A DNA stretch of 22,011 bases from JBALVO01 sp036961445 (GTDB taxonomy: Bacteria > Pseudomonadota > Gammaproteobacteria > Pseudomonadales > Halieaceae), in the NCBI GenBank assembly GCA_036961445.1, contig JBALVO010000059.1, positions 1 through 22,011 of the forward strand, read 5' to 3'. Positions 6,836-13,819 of the stretch are shown piece after piece (the stretch's first letter is position 1; the number at the start of each line of letters is the position of its first letter). Both the position numbers and the translations under genes were made by a program. The notes under the pieces are model-generated. The model saw nothing but the letters and a program-made list of their open reading frames with translations. It did not search any database and had not been told where the DNA came from.

Positions 6836-7140
6836 TTTAACTATGCCCATAACCAGTGCAATCAAGCCGCTCCCTTCGGGAGCTGGTGGACTGGCCTAGC
6901 GCCCAGCCTCTGTTGCGGCGACCGGTTGAGGCCGCAGGAGAGCGGACATCCATCACGACTGAAATCCTCCGGATTTGAGCAGATATCGTGAGAAACTCCT
7001 TGAATAGCGCTCCCACCCCAATTCACTAAACTTCTAATAGAAACGATGGGTTGGGGGATGCCATATTTTCATTTATTGGAAGACTAAACACACGATTATC
7101 GTAGACGCCAGGTTGGCACCCAGCGGAGACCACAGACAAG
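6836..7140. other. Gap with hairpin and repeat copy D
   Basis: This 305-base gap separates the accessory region from the compact catabolic region. A hairpin, GCTCCC-TTC-GGGAGC, lies at 6869-6883, soon after the lipoprotein stop. It lacks a T-run and is at best a weak terminator. The bases at 6929-6947 (AGGCCGCAGGAGAGCGGAC) match the left arm of repeat copy C, and no right arm was found. No gene is seen. Confidence 0.45.
6929..6950 (+). repeat. Half copy of the intergenic repeat (copy D)
   Basis: AGGCCGCAGG followed by AGAGCGGACATC repeats the left part of copy C (3894-3914) with small changes. It shares AGCGGACATC with the left arm of copy E (4597-4605). It is the rightmost member of the family found in the window. 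Confidence 0.45.
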
Positions 7141-7764
7141 TTATCCGGCTAGTGGTGCATACACTGCCGGGCCTGGCTGCGTTACTGTGGAGTTGATGGG
7201 CCTGACCTGGGCCTGCGGCGCCGAGGGCTCGGGCTCGCGACGAATGACCAGTAGTATCTCGCCCACGCTGAAGCCGAATTTGATCATCCGCGATTCGTTG
7301 ATCAGCACATCGGGACTTACCAGATACATGCGATCGTCTATATGGAGATCCAGCGTGCCGTCGCCATAGGGGATGCGCAGCACATAATCCAGGAACATGC
7401 TGTTTCCCGCAATGCTGATTGCACCGTCTCCCACCACATCACCCGCGGTGCCAATGTAGCGGTCTTTGCCCGCGGGTGTCAGCGTCCAGACCCGCCGGTC
7501 CTGTTCCCCGTCATTGAACACGAAGTCTTCTTCCAACGTTCCCACACCATCGCGCCAGTAGGCCTTGATAGCCACGTTGAAATAACGGGTTACCTTGCCG
7601 CCGCGGTCCTTTATCACGCCGTGAGCGCTGAGTTGACCATCGAAAAAGGATTCCGGATTGAGTGCAGGCTGGTTATCGGCATAGTCCTGAACTTGCACCG
7701 CGGAGCATGCCGTGACGCTCGCCAACGCCAGGAGAAACATTACGTGCTGCAGAAAACGGTACAT
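7141..7764 (-). CDS. DUF3833 family lipoprotein, 207 aa
   Basis: The N-terminus is a lipoprotein signal peptide ending in VTAC (C20). The body matches DUF3833. Its hallmark phrases are present in order: VQDYADNQPALNPESFFDGQ, then HGVIKDRGGKVTRYFNV, EDFVFNDGEQDRRVWTL, YIGTAGDVVGDG, and DDRMYLVSPDVLINESRMIK with FGFSVGEI. A beta-barrel-like lipid-binding fold is plausible, but the function is unknown. A Pro- and Gln-rich tail of about 28 residues extends past the domain. On the minus strand AAGG lies about 8 bases before the ATG. The gene is divergent from the flavin reductase across a 474-base gap. Confidence 0.9.
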   Translation of the reverse strand: MYRFLQHVMFLLALASVTACSAVQVQDYADNQPALNPESFFDGQLSAHGVIKDRGGKVTRYFNVAIKAYWRDGVGTLEEDFVFNDGEQDRRVWTLTPAGKDRYIGTAGDVVGDGAISIAGNSMFLDYVLRIPYGDGTLDLHIDDRMYLVSPDVLINESRMIKFGFSVGEILLVIRREPEPSAPQAQVRPINSTVTQPGPAVYAPLAG

Positions 7765-8238
7765 GTGCTTACCTTATCATCGCGTGATTGCTGGAATAGT
7801 GTTACGTGCTGCGCCAGCACAGAGGATCTCCGACCGCCAGGGGCAGTGAAAGTGCATCAGGGCTCCAATGGACAACGTTACCGCCGCAAGGAATGAGCGA
7901 CAGTGGTAGCAAAGATCGCCGGCCCCCGGTGGCCACTGCCATCAGACCGAAATCATTCGCGCGGTTTTGCCGTCATGCGCCAGGGGCGCCCATCACAGAC
8001 GCTATAGTTGCGACAATCCCGCGTGCAACCGCGGCACGGTAGCCTGTGACTGGCCGGGTTGCCGGCGGGTGGGGCCGCGGCCCGTTGGGTTTCATTTTCT
8101 ACCGTGCTCATTGTCTTGACCAAATAAAGTCCTTGTCAAACTTACGCAGACATTCCTGAATGCGATCACAAGTGCAAGTCGGCAATGGTCTGTAATGCCG
8201 TTTCCGGCGTAACAACAAGATTCCAATAAGGACACACT
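7765..8238. other. Divergent regulatory gap (DUF3833 / flavin reductase)
   Basis: This stretch of 474 bases holds no supported gene. Open frames across it have no domain or ribosome-site support. A perfect 12-bp GC palindrome, GGGCCGCGGCCC, lies at 8072-8083. An inverted pair, TTGACCA (8116-8122) and TTGTCAA (8133-8139), with six of seven positions complementary, lies about 100 bases before the flavin reductase start. It is the better candidate for an operator. Confidence 0.4.
8116..8139. promoter_or_regulatory. Candidate operator before the flavin reductase gene
   Basis: TTGACCA and TTGTCAA form an inverted repeat with a 10-nt spacer, a size common for TetR- or GntR-type dimers. No regulator gene lies in the window, so the assignment is a guess from symmetry and position alone. 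Confidence 0.3.
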
Positions 8239-8925
8239 ATGCAACTTGACGAAGAAGACCTCCGCGTCATGACGTCGCGTCACAGAGCCAGCCTGGTTAA
8301 TTCGCTCAGCGGATTCAAGTCAGCAAACCTGGTGGGCACCGCAGACCCCAGCGGCATGACCAACCTCGCGATCATGAGCTCCGTGGTACACCTTGGCTCT
8401 CATCCACCGCTAATGGCACTGGTTGTCAGGCCTGGTGGTGAGGAACGACATACCCTTAGCAACATTCTGGCCACGGGGTGCTTTACCATCAACCATATCA
8501 CCGCTGCCTTGATCGAGGCAGCACACCAGACCGCCGCCAGGTACCAGCGGCACGAGTCGGAGTTCGCGGCGACTGGACTAACTCCGCAATGGCAGGAGGG
8601 ACTGGACGCTCCCATGGTAATGGAAGCCAGCGTGAAACTGGGTTTGCGGTTGAGAGAGCACCAGGAACTGAGCATCAATAAAACCCATCTGGTGATCGGT
8701 GAAGTCGTGCTGGTCGACATTCCCGAGCAGGGTGTGATGGCCGACGGCTCACTGGACCTGGGACACTGCGGCACGGTCGCACTGACCGGGCTGGACACCT
8801 ACCATAGGGCCGCGCCTATCAAGCGCATGGCGTACGCCAAGCCTGACCTGCCACCCAGGGAAGTTGAAATGGAATGCCGGCAAGCACACAAAATAGTGGA
8901 CAAAACACAGACAGAGGCGGGCTAG
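8239..8925 (+). CDS. Flavin reductase-like FMN-binding protein, 228 aa
   Basis: This is a split-barrel flavin reductase-like protein that would use NAD(P)H to supply reduced FMN or FAD to a partner oxygenase. The N-terminal half contains the FMN-binding region (ANLVGTADPSGMTNLAIMSS, then HLGSHPPLMALVVRPGG and NILATGCFTINH). The second half has HQTAARYQRHESEFAATGLT and an NKTHLVIGEVV strand. It is longer than typical HsaB-type reductases (about 190 aa) and ends with a YAKPDLPP tail seen in a separate group of family members. A good Shine-Dalgarno (AAGGA, about 8227) supports the ATG. The HsaA-like oxygenase starts 96 bases later on the same strand, so a two-component monooxygenase is likely. 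It may instead have its own oxidoreductase function. Confidence 0.87.
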   Translation: MQLDEEDLRVMTSRHRASLVNSLSGFKSANLVGTADPSGMTNLAIMSSVVHLGSHPPLMALVVRPGGEERHTLSNILATGCFTINHITAALIEAAHQTAARYQRHESEFAATGLTPQWQEGLDAPMVMEASVKLGLRLREHQELSINKTHLVIGEVVLVDIPEQGVMADGSLDLGHCGTVALTGLDTYHRAAPIKRMAYAKPDLPPREVEMECRQAHKIVDKTQTEAG

Positions 8926-9021
8926 GCGCGCTTCTGGCATGAGCTATCACCCATATGCGGTATGAGGTGCGGGCGGCTACTGGCATACGCTACTGGCTAA
9001 TCTGACGAGAGGAGCGACACC

Positions 9022-10209
9022 GTGAATTCACCCGCAAGCAACGAAGCATTCGCCACATCAGCTGCAGGCTCAGAGATGTTGCAGCGTATTGTAGCGCTGC
9101 AGCCCCTGTTCAGGAACAATGCTGCGCAGGCTCGAATAGAGCGCAAGGTGCCCGCGGAGAATATCGCCGCACTGCGTGACGCCGGATTCTTTCTCGCCCT
9201 GCAACCAGTCAGTTGGGGCGGTTATGAGTTGGACCCTCAGGACTTCTTTCGTATACAGATAGCGATCGCAGAGAGCTGCATGTCCACTGCATGGGCCGGC
9301 GGTATTATCGCGGTACATGCCTTCCAGATCGCCCTGATGGACCCCCGTGCCCAGCAGGACGTTTGGGGAGAGGACATCCACACTCGAATTTCATCTGCCT
9401 ACGCCCCCATGGGTAAGGTCGAACCGGTGGACGGTGGTTTCCGCTTCAGCGGCCGCTGGGGTTGGAGCAGTGGTTGCGATCACTGCACCTGGGCATTGCT
9501 GGGCGGGTTGCTGCCAGATGGCAGCTATCGCACTTTCCTGGTACCAAGAAGTGATTACATTATCGAAGATACCTGGGACTCTATGGGGCTGCAGGGTACC
9601 GGCTCCAATGATATTGTGGTGCAAGACGCCTTCGTAGCGGAACACCGCACCCACAAACAAACCGACGGCTTCCTTGGGACCAACCCCGGGGTCGACCACT
9701 ATTCCGCGACGCTTTATCACTTGCCTTGGGCACAGTTGTTCATTCGTGTCGTTTCCACGCCCGCCATAGGCGCAGTCAGGGACGCTTTATCACTTTACCA
9801 AACGCTCGTCACGGGTAAGGCCAGTGGTGACATCACCAAACTCGCACAGGATACGGGTACGCAAATGCGAATCGCGCATGCGCGCAACGCGATAGAGGAA
9901 ATGACAGCTGTAATGCTCGGCAACTTCGACGCCATGCTGGCGACTCTGCGCGCCGGCGAAGCCATCGATATCGACGCACGCATTCTCTACCGCTATCAGG
10001 CTTCCCTGGTCATAGACAAGTGTATTGCCGTAGTCGATGAATTGTTCTCATCGGCTGGCGGCTCCTCGGTATTTGCCGGCAGTGAGATCCAGCAGCGGTT
10101 TCTGGATATTCACACTGCCCGCGCCCATGTTGCCAATAACCCCACATCCTTTGCCCGCAACCTCGGGGCGGTGGCGCTGGGCGCCGACAACAAGGATTTC
10201 TTCGTTTAG
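9022..10209 (+). CDS. HsaA-like flavin-dependent monooxygenase (acyl-CoA dehydrogenase fold)
   Basis: This is a group D flavin monooxygenase, the oxygenase part of a two-component system that ortho-hydroxylates a phenol. HsaA/TesA2 act on the phenolic ring of 9,10-seco-steroids. The length (395 aa) equals that of HsaA (about 394), and the family blocks are present: AESCMSTAWAGG (about 84-94), FSGRWGWSSGCDHCTW (about 142-157), WDSMGLQGTGSNDI near 190-205, and the C-terminal RFLDIHTARAHVANNPT with H369 at the position of the conserved catalytic histidine. S150 and H154 are in the flavin/substrate region. The fold is that of acyl-CoA dehydrogenases, but there is no acyl-CoA catalytic glutamate pattern. 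The start is GTG 9022 with GAGGAG upstream (about 9008). The reductase gene lies just before it. Confidence 0.87.
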   Translation: MNSPASNEAFATSAAGSEMLQRIVALQPLFRNNAAQARIERKVPAENIAALRDAGFFLALQPVSWGGYELDPQDFFRIQIAIAESCMSTAWAGGIIAVHAFQIALMDPRAQQDVWGEDIHTRISSAYAPMGKVEPVDGGFRFSGRWGWSSGCDHCTWALLGGLLPDGSYRTFLVPRSDYIIEDTWDSMGLQGTGSNDIVVQDAFVAEHRTHKQTDGFLGTNPGVDHYSATLYHLPWAQLFIRVVSTPAIGAVRDALSLYQTLVTGKASGDITKLAQDTGTQMRIAHARNAIEEMTAVMLGNFDAMLATLRAGEAIDIDARILYRYQASLVIDKCIAVVDELFSSAGGSSVFAGSEIQQRFLDIHTARAHVANNPTSFARNLGAVALGADNKDFFV

Positions 10210-10251
10210 CCGCAGCGCCGTTCGACGAAGAAAGCTGCGCCAAACAATGCT

Positions 10252-10293
10252 GTACCCCGTCCCGGGGTACTGAGAAGTTAACTTTTCAGTACC
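10252..10293. terminator. Overlapping hairpins between convergent genes
   Basis: A 28-bp palindrome lies at 10266-10293, centred on GTTAAC, with one imperfect position (a G-U pair in RNA). Upstream, GTACCCC (10252-10258) pairs with GGGGTAC (10264-10270). The two hairpins share GGGGTAC, so only one can form at a time. The site lies in the 133-base gap between the oxygenase and the convergent SDR gene, which fits a bidirectional terminator. No long T-run follows. A protein-binding site is the alternative. Confidence 0.55.
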
Positions 10294-10342
10294 GTCGATA
10301 CCGTAAAGAGGCGTAGAGAGACAACGCTATATCTACAGGGGT

Positions 10343-11128
10343 TTATGCGGTAGCGCCGCCGTCTATACGGATATTTTGTCCGTTGATGAAGGCCGCATTG
10401 TCGCTACACAAAAATACCACCAGGTCGGCGACCTCCTGCCGTGTAGCCAGTCTTCCACAGGGATTGGGAAAATCTTCTGCAACAATATGAGCGACAATGT
10501 CCTGCCAATCCTCGCCCCAGCCTTTTTTGCGCGCTCGCGCCCGGTAACTGGCTTCCAGGTCAGGGGTATGGATTAGCCCCGGAGAGACGGTGTTTACGGT
10601 TATCCCGGTTCCTGCCAGTTCCTGGGCGAGGCTGGCGCCAAGAGTAGCCAGGGCGCTTTTGGCGGCGTAGTAATGGGGCATAATCTTGCCGGGACGAATT
10701 GAGCCAATGGTTCCCAGGTTGACGATCCTGCCCCATTGCGCGCGCTTCATCTGCGGTGTGAGTCCCTGTATCAAGCGCGTTACTGACAGTACGTTTTTCT
10801 GGTACATATCCAGCCAGTCAGCACTGGTGGTGGAGTCCCACTTGCCAAAAGATGCTGTGCCATAGTTGTTCACCAATATGTCTACCTGTAATTGATTTGC
10901 CGCCAGTTGTTCCAGTACTGCTTCACAGCCGGCCTCAGTTGCGATATCTCCAGTCACTGCGATGGCATCGTCGATCCCGTTTGCCACCCCGGCGTCGCTA
11001 TCGTCGCTGTTGTTGGCATGGAAGATTACCTGCACGCCACTTTGGGCTAGCGTGCGGGCAATAATCGCTCCGGTGTTACGGTTGGCACCGGTGACCAATG
11101 CGGTTTTATTTGCAAAATTAAGCTGCAT
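10343..11128 (-). CDS. SDR family NAD(P)-dependent oxidoreductase, 261 aa
   Basis: This is a classical short-chain dehydrogenase/reductase that would interconvert a hydroxyl and a ketone. The cofactor loop is TGANRNTG (13-20), with Asn at a position that is Gly in the usual TGxxxGxG. VNNYG (86-90) replaces NNAG. The catalytic YxxxK is Y153 and K157. The usual catalytic serine appears to be T140 (NLGTIGS), with S143 nearby. PGLIHTP and the C-terminal INGQNIRIDGG are typical. It resembles FabG-like and hydroxysteroid dehydrogenases, and the substrate cannot be read from sequence. AGGA lies about 9 bases before the ATG. The gene diverges from maiA across 68 bases and is convergent with the oxygenase. 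Confidence 0.9.
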   Translation of the reverse strand: MQLNFANKTALVTGANRNTGAIIARTLAQSGVQVIFHANNSDDSDAGVANGIDDAIAVTGDIATEAGCEAVLEQLAANQLQVDILVNNYGTASFGKWDSTTSADWLDMYQKNVLSVTRLIQGLTPQMKRAQWGRIVNLGTIGSIRPGKIMPHYYAAKSALATLGASLAQELAGTGITVNTVSPGLIHTPDLEASYRARARKKGWGEDWQDIVAHIVAEDFPNPCGRLATRQEVADLVVFLCSDNAAFINGQNIRIDGGATA

Positions 11129-11196
11129 GTACTGTATTCCTGGCTAGGTTGGTGGCAGGGTAGGTGGCAATTAAACCCGAACAGGAGATAAATAGC

Positions 11197-11844
11197 ATGC
11201 GACTCTATTCCTATTATCGCTCCTCTGCCGCTTACCGGGTGCGCATCGCACTCGAGCTCAAGGGGTTGGACTATGAGTATTTCGCGGTCAACCTGCTGCT
11301 TGCCCAGCAGAAATCCGGCGATTATATGGCCAAAAATCCGCAGGGGCTGGTCCCCGCTCTGGAAACAACCGAGGGCGTTTTAATACCCCAGTCAGTCGCG
11401 ATAATGGAGTGGTTGGAAGAAACCTGTCCGGAGCCACCTATATTGCCATCTGAGCCGCTGCAGCGAGCGCTGGTGCGCAGCGTTGTAAACTCTATTGCCT
11501 GTGATATCCACCCGCTGAATAATCTCTCGGTTACCAATTATCTGCAAAACCCGCTGGGAGTGAGCCCTGAGCACGTAAAGACCTGGTACGCTAAATGGGT
11601 GGCGCGGGGCTTCGATGCCATTGAACAGAACATACAGGACCGCGGTGGTCTGTGCTGTTTTGGAGACACTCCCACCATGGCGGATGCCTGCCTCATTCCC
11701 CAGGTGTATAACGCGTTGCGTTTTGATGTGGATATGCAGGGCTATCAGCAGATTTTGCGGGTCTGGGAGCATTGCAACACGCTGCCTGCCTTTGCCAGGG
11801 CGCACCCGGACGCGCAACCTGATTCTCCACCGCTTGCACCGTGA
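11197..11844 (+). CDS. maiA: Maleylacetoacetate isomerase (zeta-class GST)
   Basis: This is a glutathione-dependent cis-trans isomerase of the zeta GST class. The usual reaction is maleylacetoacetate to fumarylacetoacetate in tyrosine/homogentisate breakdown, and relatives isomerise maleylpyruvate. The thioredoxin-like N-terminal domain starts MRLYSYYRSSAAYRVRIALE; the SSAAYR motif is the bacterial form of SSCSxR. NPQGLVPAL and PQSVAIMEWLEE bind glutathione. ACDIHPLNNLSV and the GDTPTMADACLIPQVYNALR block are diagnostic. I chose ATG 11197 (215 aa), which has AGGAGA at about 11183 and matches the family start; the upstream GTG at 11164 adds 11 unrelated residues. The usual partner fumarylacetoacetase is not in the window, so a role on a ring-cleavage product is possible. 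Confidence 0.93.
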   Translation: MRLYSYYRSSAAYRVRIALELKGLDYEYFAVNLLLAQQKSGDYMAKNPQGLVPALETTEGVLIPQSVAIMEWLEETCPEPPILPSEPLQRALVRSVVNSIACDIHPLNNLSVTNYLQNPLGVSPEHVKTWYAKWVARGFDAIEQNIQDRGGLCCFGDTPTMADACLIPQVYNALRFDVDMQGYQQILRVWEHCNTLPAFARAHPDAQPDSPPLAP

Positions 11845-11883
11845 TAATTCAAGCCTCGCTGCGACTTCCCTGACGGTATCGAG

Positions 11884-11896
11884 CAATGATACATTG
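11884..11896. promoter_or_regulatory. Small palindrome before the solute-binding protein gene
   Basis: CAATG-ATA-CATTG is a perfect 13-bp inverted repeat about 47 bases before the ATG at 11943, in the 98-base gap after maiA. It could be an operator. No regulator is present nearby to test the idea. Confidence 0.25.
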
Positions 11897-11942
11897 TCGC
11901 TCTTTATCGCTAACCCAACCTGACGTCCCATAAGGAAAAGCC

Positions 11943-12692
11943 ATGCTGCGGAATCTTCTGCTCGTACTGTTATTCACATTTAGCGCCATGCACACCCTGG
12001 CACAGGGACTTCGTGTCGCTATTTCTCCTGATTATCCGCCGATGGCTTATAAGCAGGACGGGCGAATTGTCGGCATAGAAGCGGATAATGCCCTGGCCCT
12101 GGGCAAGATTCTCGGGCAGGAAATGACGCTGGTGGAGATGCCTTTTGAGAAAATGTTGCCGGCCCTGCAGTCCGGTGAGGTTGACGTTATTATGTCTGGC
12201 TTCAGTGTTACACAGGAGCGCAGTAAACAGGTTTTATTTACCGACCCCTATATGAAGATGGGGCAAATGGCCATTATGCATCGCGATAAGGTGAGTCAGT
12301 TCGCCCAGCCCTGGGCGGTCTACCGCGAAGGCGTGCGTATCGGGGTAGAGCCTGGCACTACCGGGGCAGATTTTGCCGAGCAGAAGCTAAAGGATGCACA
12401 AATCAAGTATGTTGCCGACTCTGCCGCTGCTTTTGCTGCTTTGCGCGCCGATGAGATCGATCTGTATATCCACGATGCGCCCACCAGCTGGAGGCTGGCG
12501 ACCGCAGCAGAGAATAACGACCTGATAAGCCTGTATGCGCCGCTCACTGATGAAACGCTTGCCTGGGCAGTGCGTAAGGACGATGTCGCGCTGGCGGACG
12601 AGTTCAACCGCGCCCTGGGTAAGATGAAAGGCAATGGTACCCTGCGTTATATTCTCAACCGCTGGATACCGGTAACCGTCGAAGTACGCTAA
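11943..12692 (+). CDS. Periplasmic solute-binding protein (SBP_bac_3), 249 aa
   Basis: This is an extracellular solute-binding protein of family 3, as used by amino acid ABC transporters, with a Sec signal peptide cleaved after LA (residue 20). The family pattern is clear: LRVAISPDYPPMAYKQDGRI, then VGIEADNALAL, and SGEVDVIMSGFSVTQERSKQ, where R93 would hold a ligand carboxylate. VLFTDPYMK, VGVEPGTTGADF and ADEIDLYIHDAPTS follow. No permease or ATPase gene is adjacent, so it is an orphan. It could serve a distant transporter or be an enzyme on this fold, as cyclohexadienyl dehydratase is. AAGGAA (about 11932) supports the ATG. It is convergent with the dioxygenase gene, with 34 bases between them. 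Confidence 0.9.
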   Translation: MLRNLLLVLLFTFSAMHTLAQGLRVAISPDYPPMAYKQDGRIVGIEADNALALGKILGQEMTLVEMPFEKMLPALQSGEVDVIMSGFSVTQERSKQVLFTDPYMKMGQMAIMHRDKVSQFAQPWAVYREGVRIGVEPGTTGADFAEQKLKDAQIKYVADSAAAFAALRADEIDLYIHDAPTSWRLATAAENNDLISLYAPLTDETLAWAVRKDDVALADEFNRALGKMKGNGTLRYILNRWIPVTVEVR

Positions 12693-12726
12693 TTTCCGGC
12701 AGTTATCCCGGGCGGACTCGCTTGAG

Positions 12727-13629
12727 CTAGTCGTTAACCCCGGGGAACGAATACTCATGTCCCCATAAATCCCCTTCCGTGCTGACGGTGGGGGTGTAAT
12801 TGTCCCAATCGACCAACAATCCGTCGTAGCCATACTCCACGGCAATGCCACCCGGGGCCAGCACGTAGAAGGAGCACATGTTGTCGTTAATGTGACGCCC
12901 CAGGCTGGCCAGGACAGGTAAGCCCGCCTTCTTCACGCGTTCCAGGGCCAGGCCCACATCATCGAGTGTCTCAACTTCAACCATAATGTGCACTACGCCC
13001 ACCGGATGGGGCTGGTTATACAGTGCCAGTGAATGCTGGCGGGGATTGTCAGCATGCATAAATATCACGCGTGATTCGGGCATGGGTATATGCAGGTCAT
13101 CACATACGGCCAGCCCTATAAGGTCGGTGTAAAATTCCAGTGTTGCCTGGGTGTCAGGTGCCGGCAGGACCGCGTGGCCAAAACCCATATCGCCGGTATA
13201 TTCATCACCCGTTACAAATTGCCTGATGCCCACCGGCGAATTGAAGGGCACATAGTCCAGCTTGCGGCCATGGTACAGTTCCAGGGTATTACCAGAAGGA
13301 TCCTGTACGGACACAAATTCAGTGACACAGCGACGAGCCGCCTCATCACCAGAGCCGGCTGCGAGTTGGTGGCCAGCTGCACGCAGGGCATCACAGGTGG
13401 CAAGCCAGTCCTGCGCAGAGCGAAACTCCAAACCGGTGGCGCTGAGTTTGTCCTGTGCACCGGATTCGATCATAAAGCGGAAAGGGTGTTGGTCCATGCG
13501 CAGGAACTGCGCTCCCTGGGCGTCCTCCCGGGGGGCGGTCATCAGGCCCAGCACGTTCGTGCCGAAACTCATCCAGGCGCTACTGTCCTGTGTTTGTATA
13601 CGCAAATACCCTACGGCGGCGACGCTCAT
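12727..13629 (-). CDS. Type I extradiol ring-cleavage dioxygenase (HsaC/BphC-like), 300 aa
   Basis: This is a two-domain VOC dioxygenase that uses Fe(II) and O2 to open a catechol next to its hydroxyls (meta cleavage). The length equals HsaC (300 aa). The Fe ligands are H152 (GFGHAVLPA), H214 (VVHIMVEVE) and E265 (GIAVEYGYDG). The second-shell residues H199 (RQHSLALYN), H246 (LGRHINDNMCSFYV) and Y255 also match the BphC pattern (H195, H241, Y250 there). All catalytic residues are intact, so it should be active. An HsaA-type hydroxylase product would be its natural substrate. The N-terminal domain is the usual non-catalytic one. CAGGAG lies about 8 bases before the ATG. The MFE gene is upstream on the same strand, 190 bases away. 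Confidence 0.92.
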   Translation of the reverse strand: MSVAAVGYLRIQTQDSSAWMSFGTNVLGLMTAPREDAQGAQFLRMDQHPFRFMIESGAQDKLSATGLEFRSAQDWLATCDALRAAGHQLAAGSGDEAARRCVTEFVSVQDPSGNTLELYHGRKLDYVPFNSPVGIRQFVTGDEYTGDMGFGHAVLPAPDTQATLEFYTDLIGLAVCDDLHIPMPESRVIFMHADNPRQHSLALYNQPHPVGVVHIMVEVETLDDVGLALERVKKAGLPVLASLGRHINDNMCSFYVLAPGGIAVEYGYDGLLVDWDNYTPTVSTEGDLWGHEYSFPGVND

Positions 13630-13819
13630 TGGTTCACTCCTGAAAATCTGTTATCAAATCCATGCCACCGCGCTCGGGGGTGGGCGATGGTCATACTGGC
13701 GATCATTATCGGAGATATTGCCGCTATTCACAGCAGGCGCAGCACAATCTCGCCCTGCTGGTATAAGTAACACAACCTGGGTTGCCCGTTATTCTCAACG
13801 TCGGCTCATCGCGATGCCC
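13630..13819. other. Spacer between MFE and dioxygenase genes with inverted repeat
   Basis: This 190-base spacer has no gene. CAGCAGG (13731-13737) and CCTGCTG (13754-13760) form a 7-bp inverted repeat with a 16-nt loop. It could be a weak terminator after the MFE gene or part of a promoter for the dioxygenase. The spacing suggests the two genes are not a tight operon. Confidence 0.3.

Noticed and set aside
713..7140. Integron cassette array, suggested by single genes separated by repeats
   Set aside because: The repeats have no GTTRRRY/RYYYAAC attC core sites, genes occur on both strands, and no integrase is present.
7342..7896. 184-codon open frame on the plus strand
   Set aside because: It lies opposite the well-supported DUF3833 lipoprotein gene, has no ribosome site and shows no protein family features. 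It is an antisense shadow.
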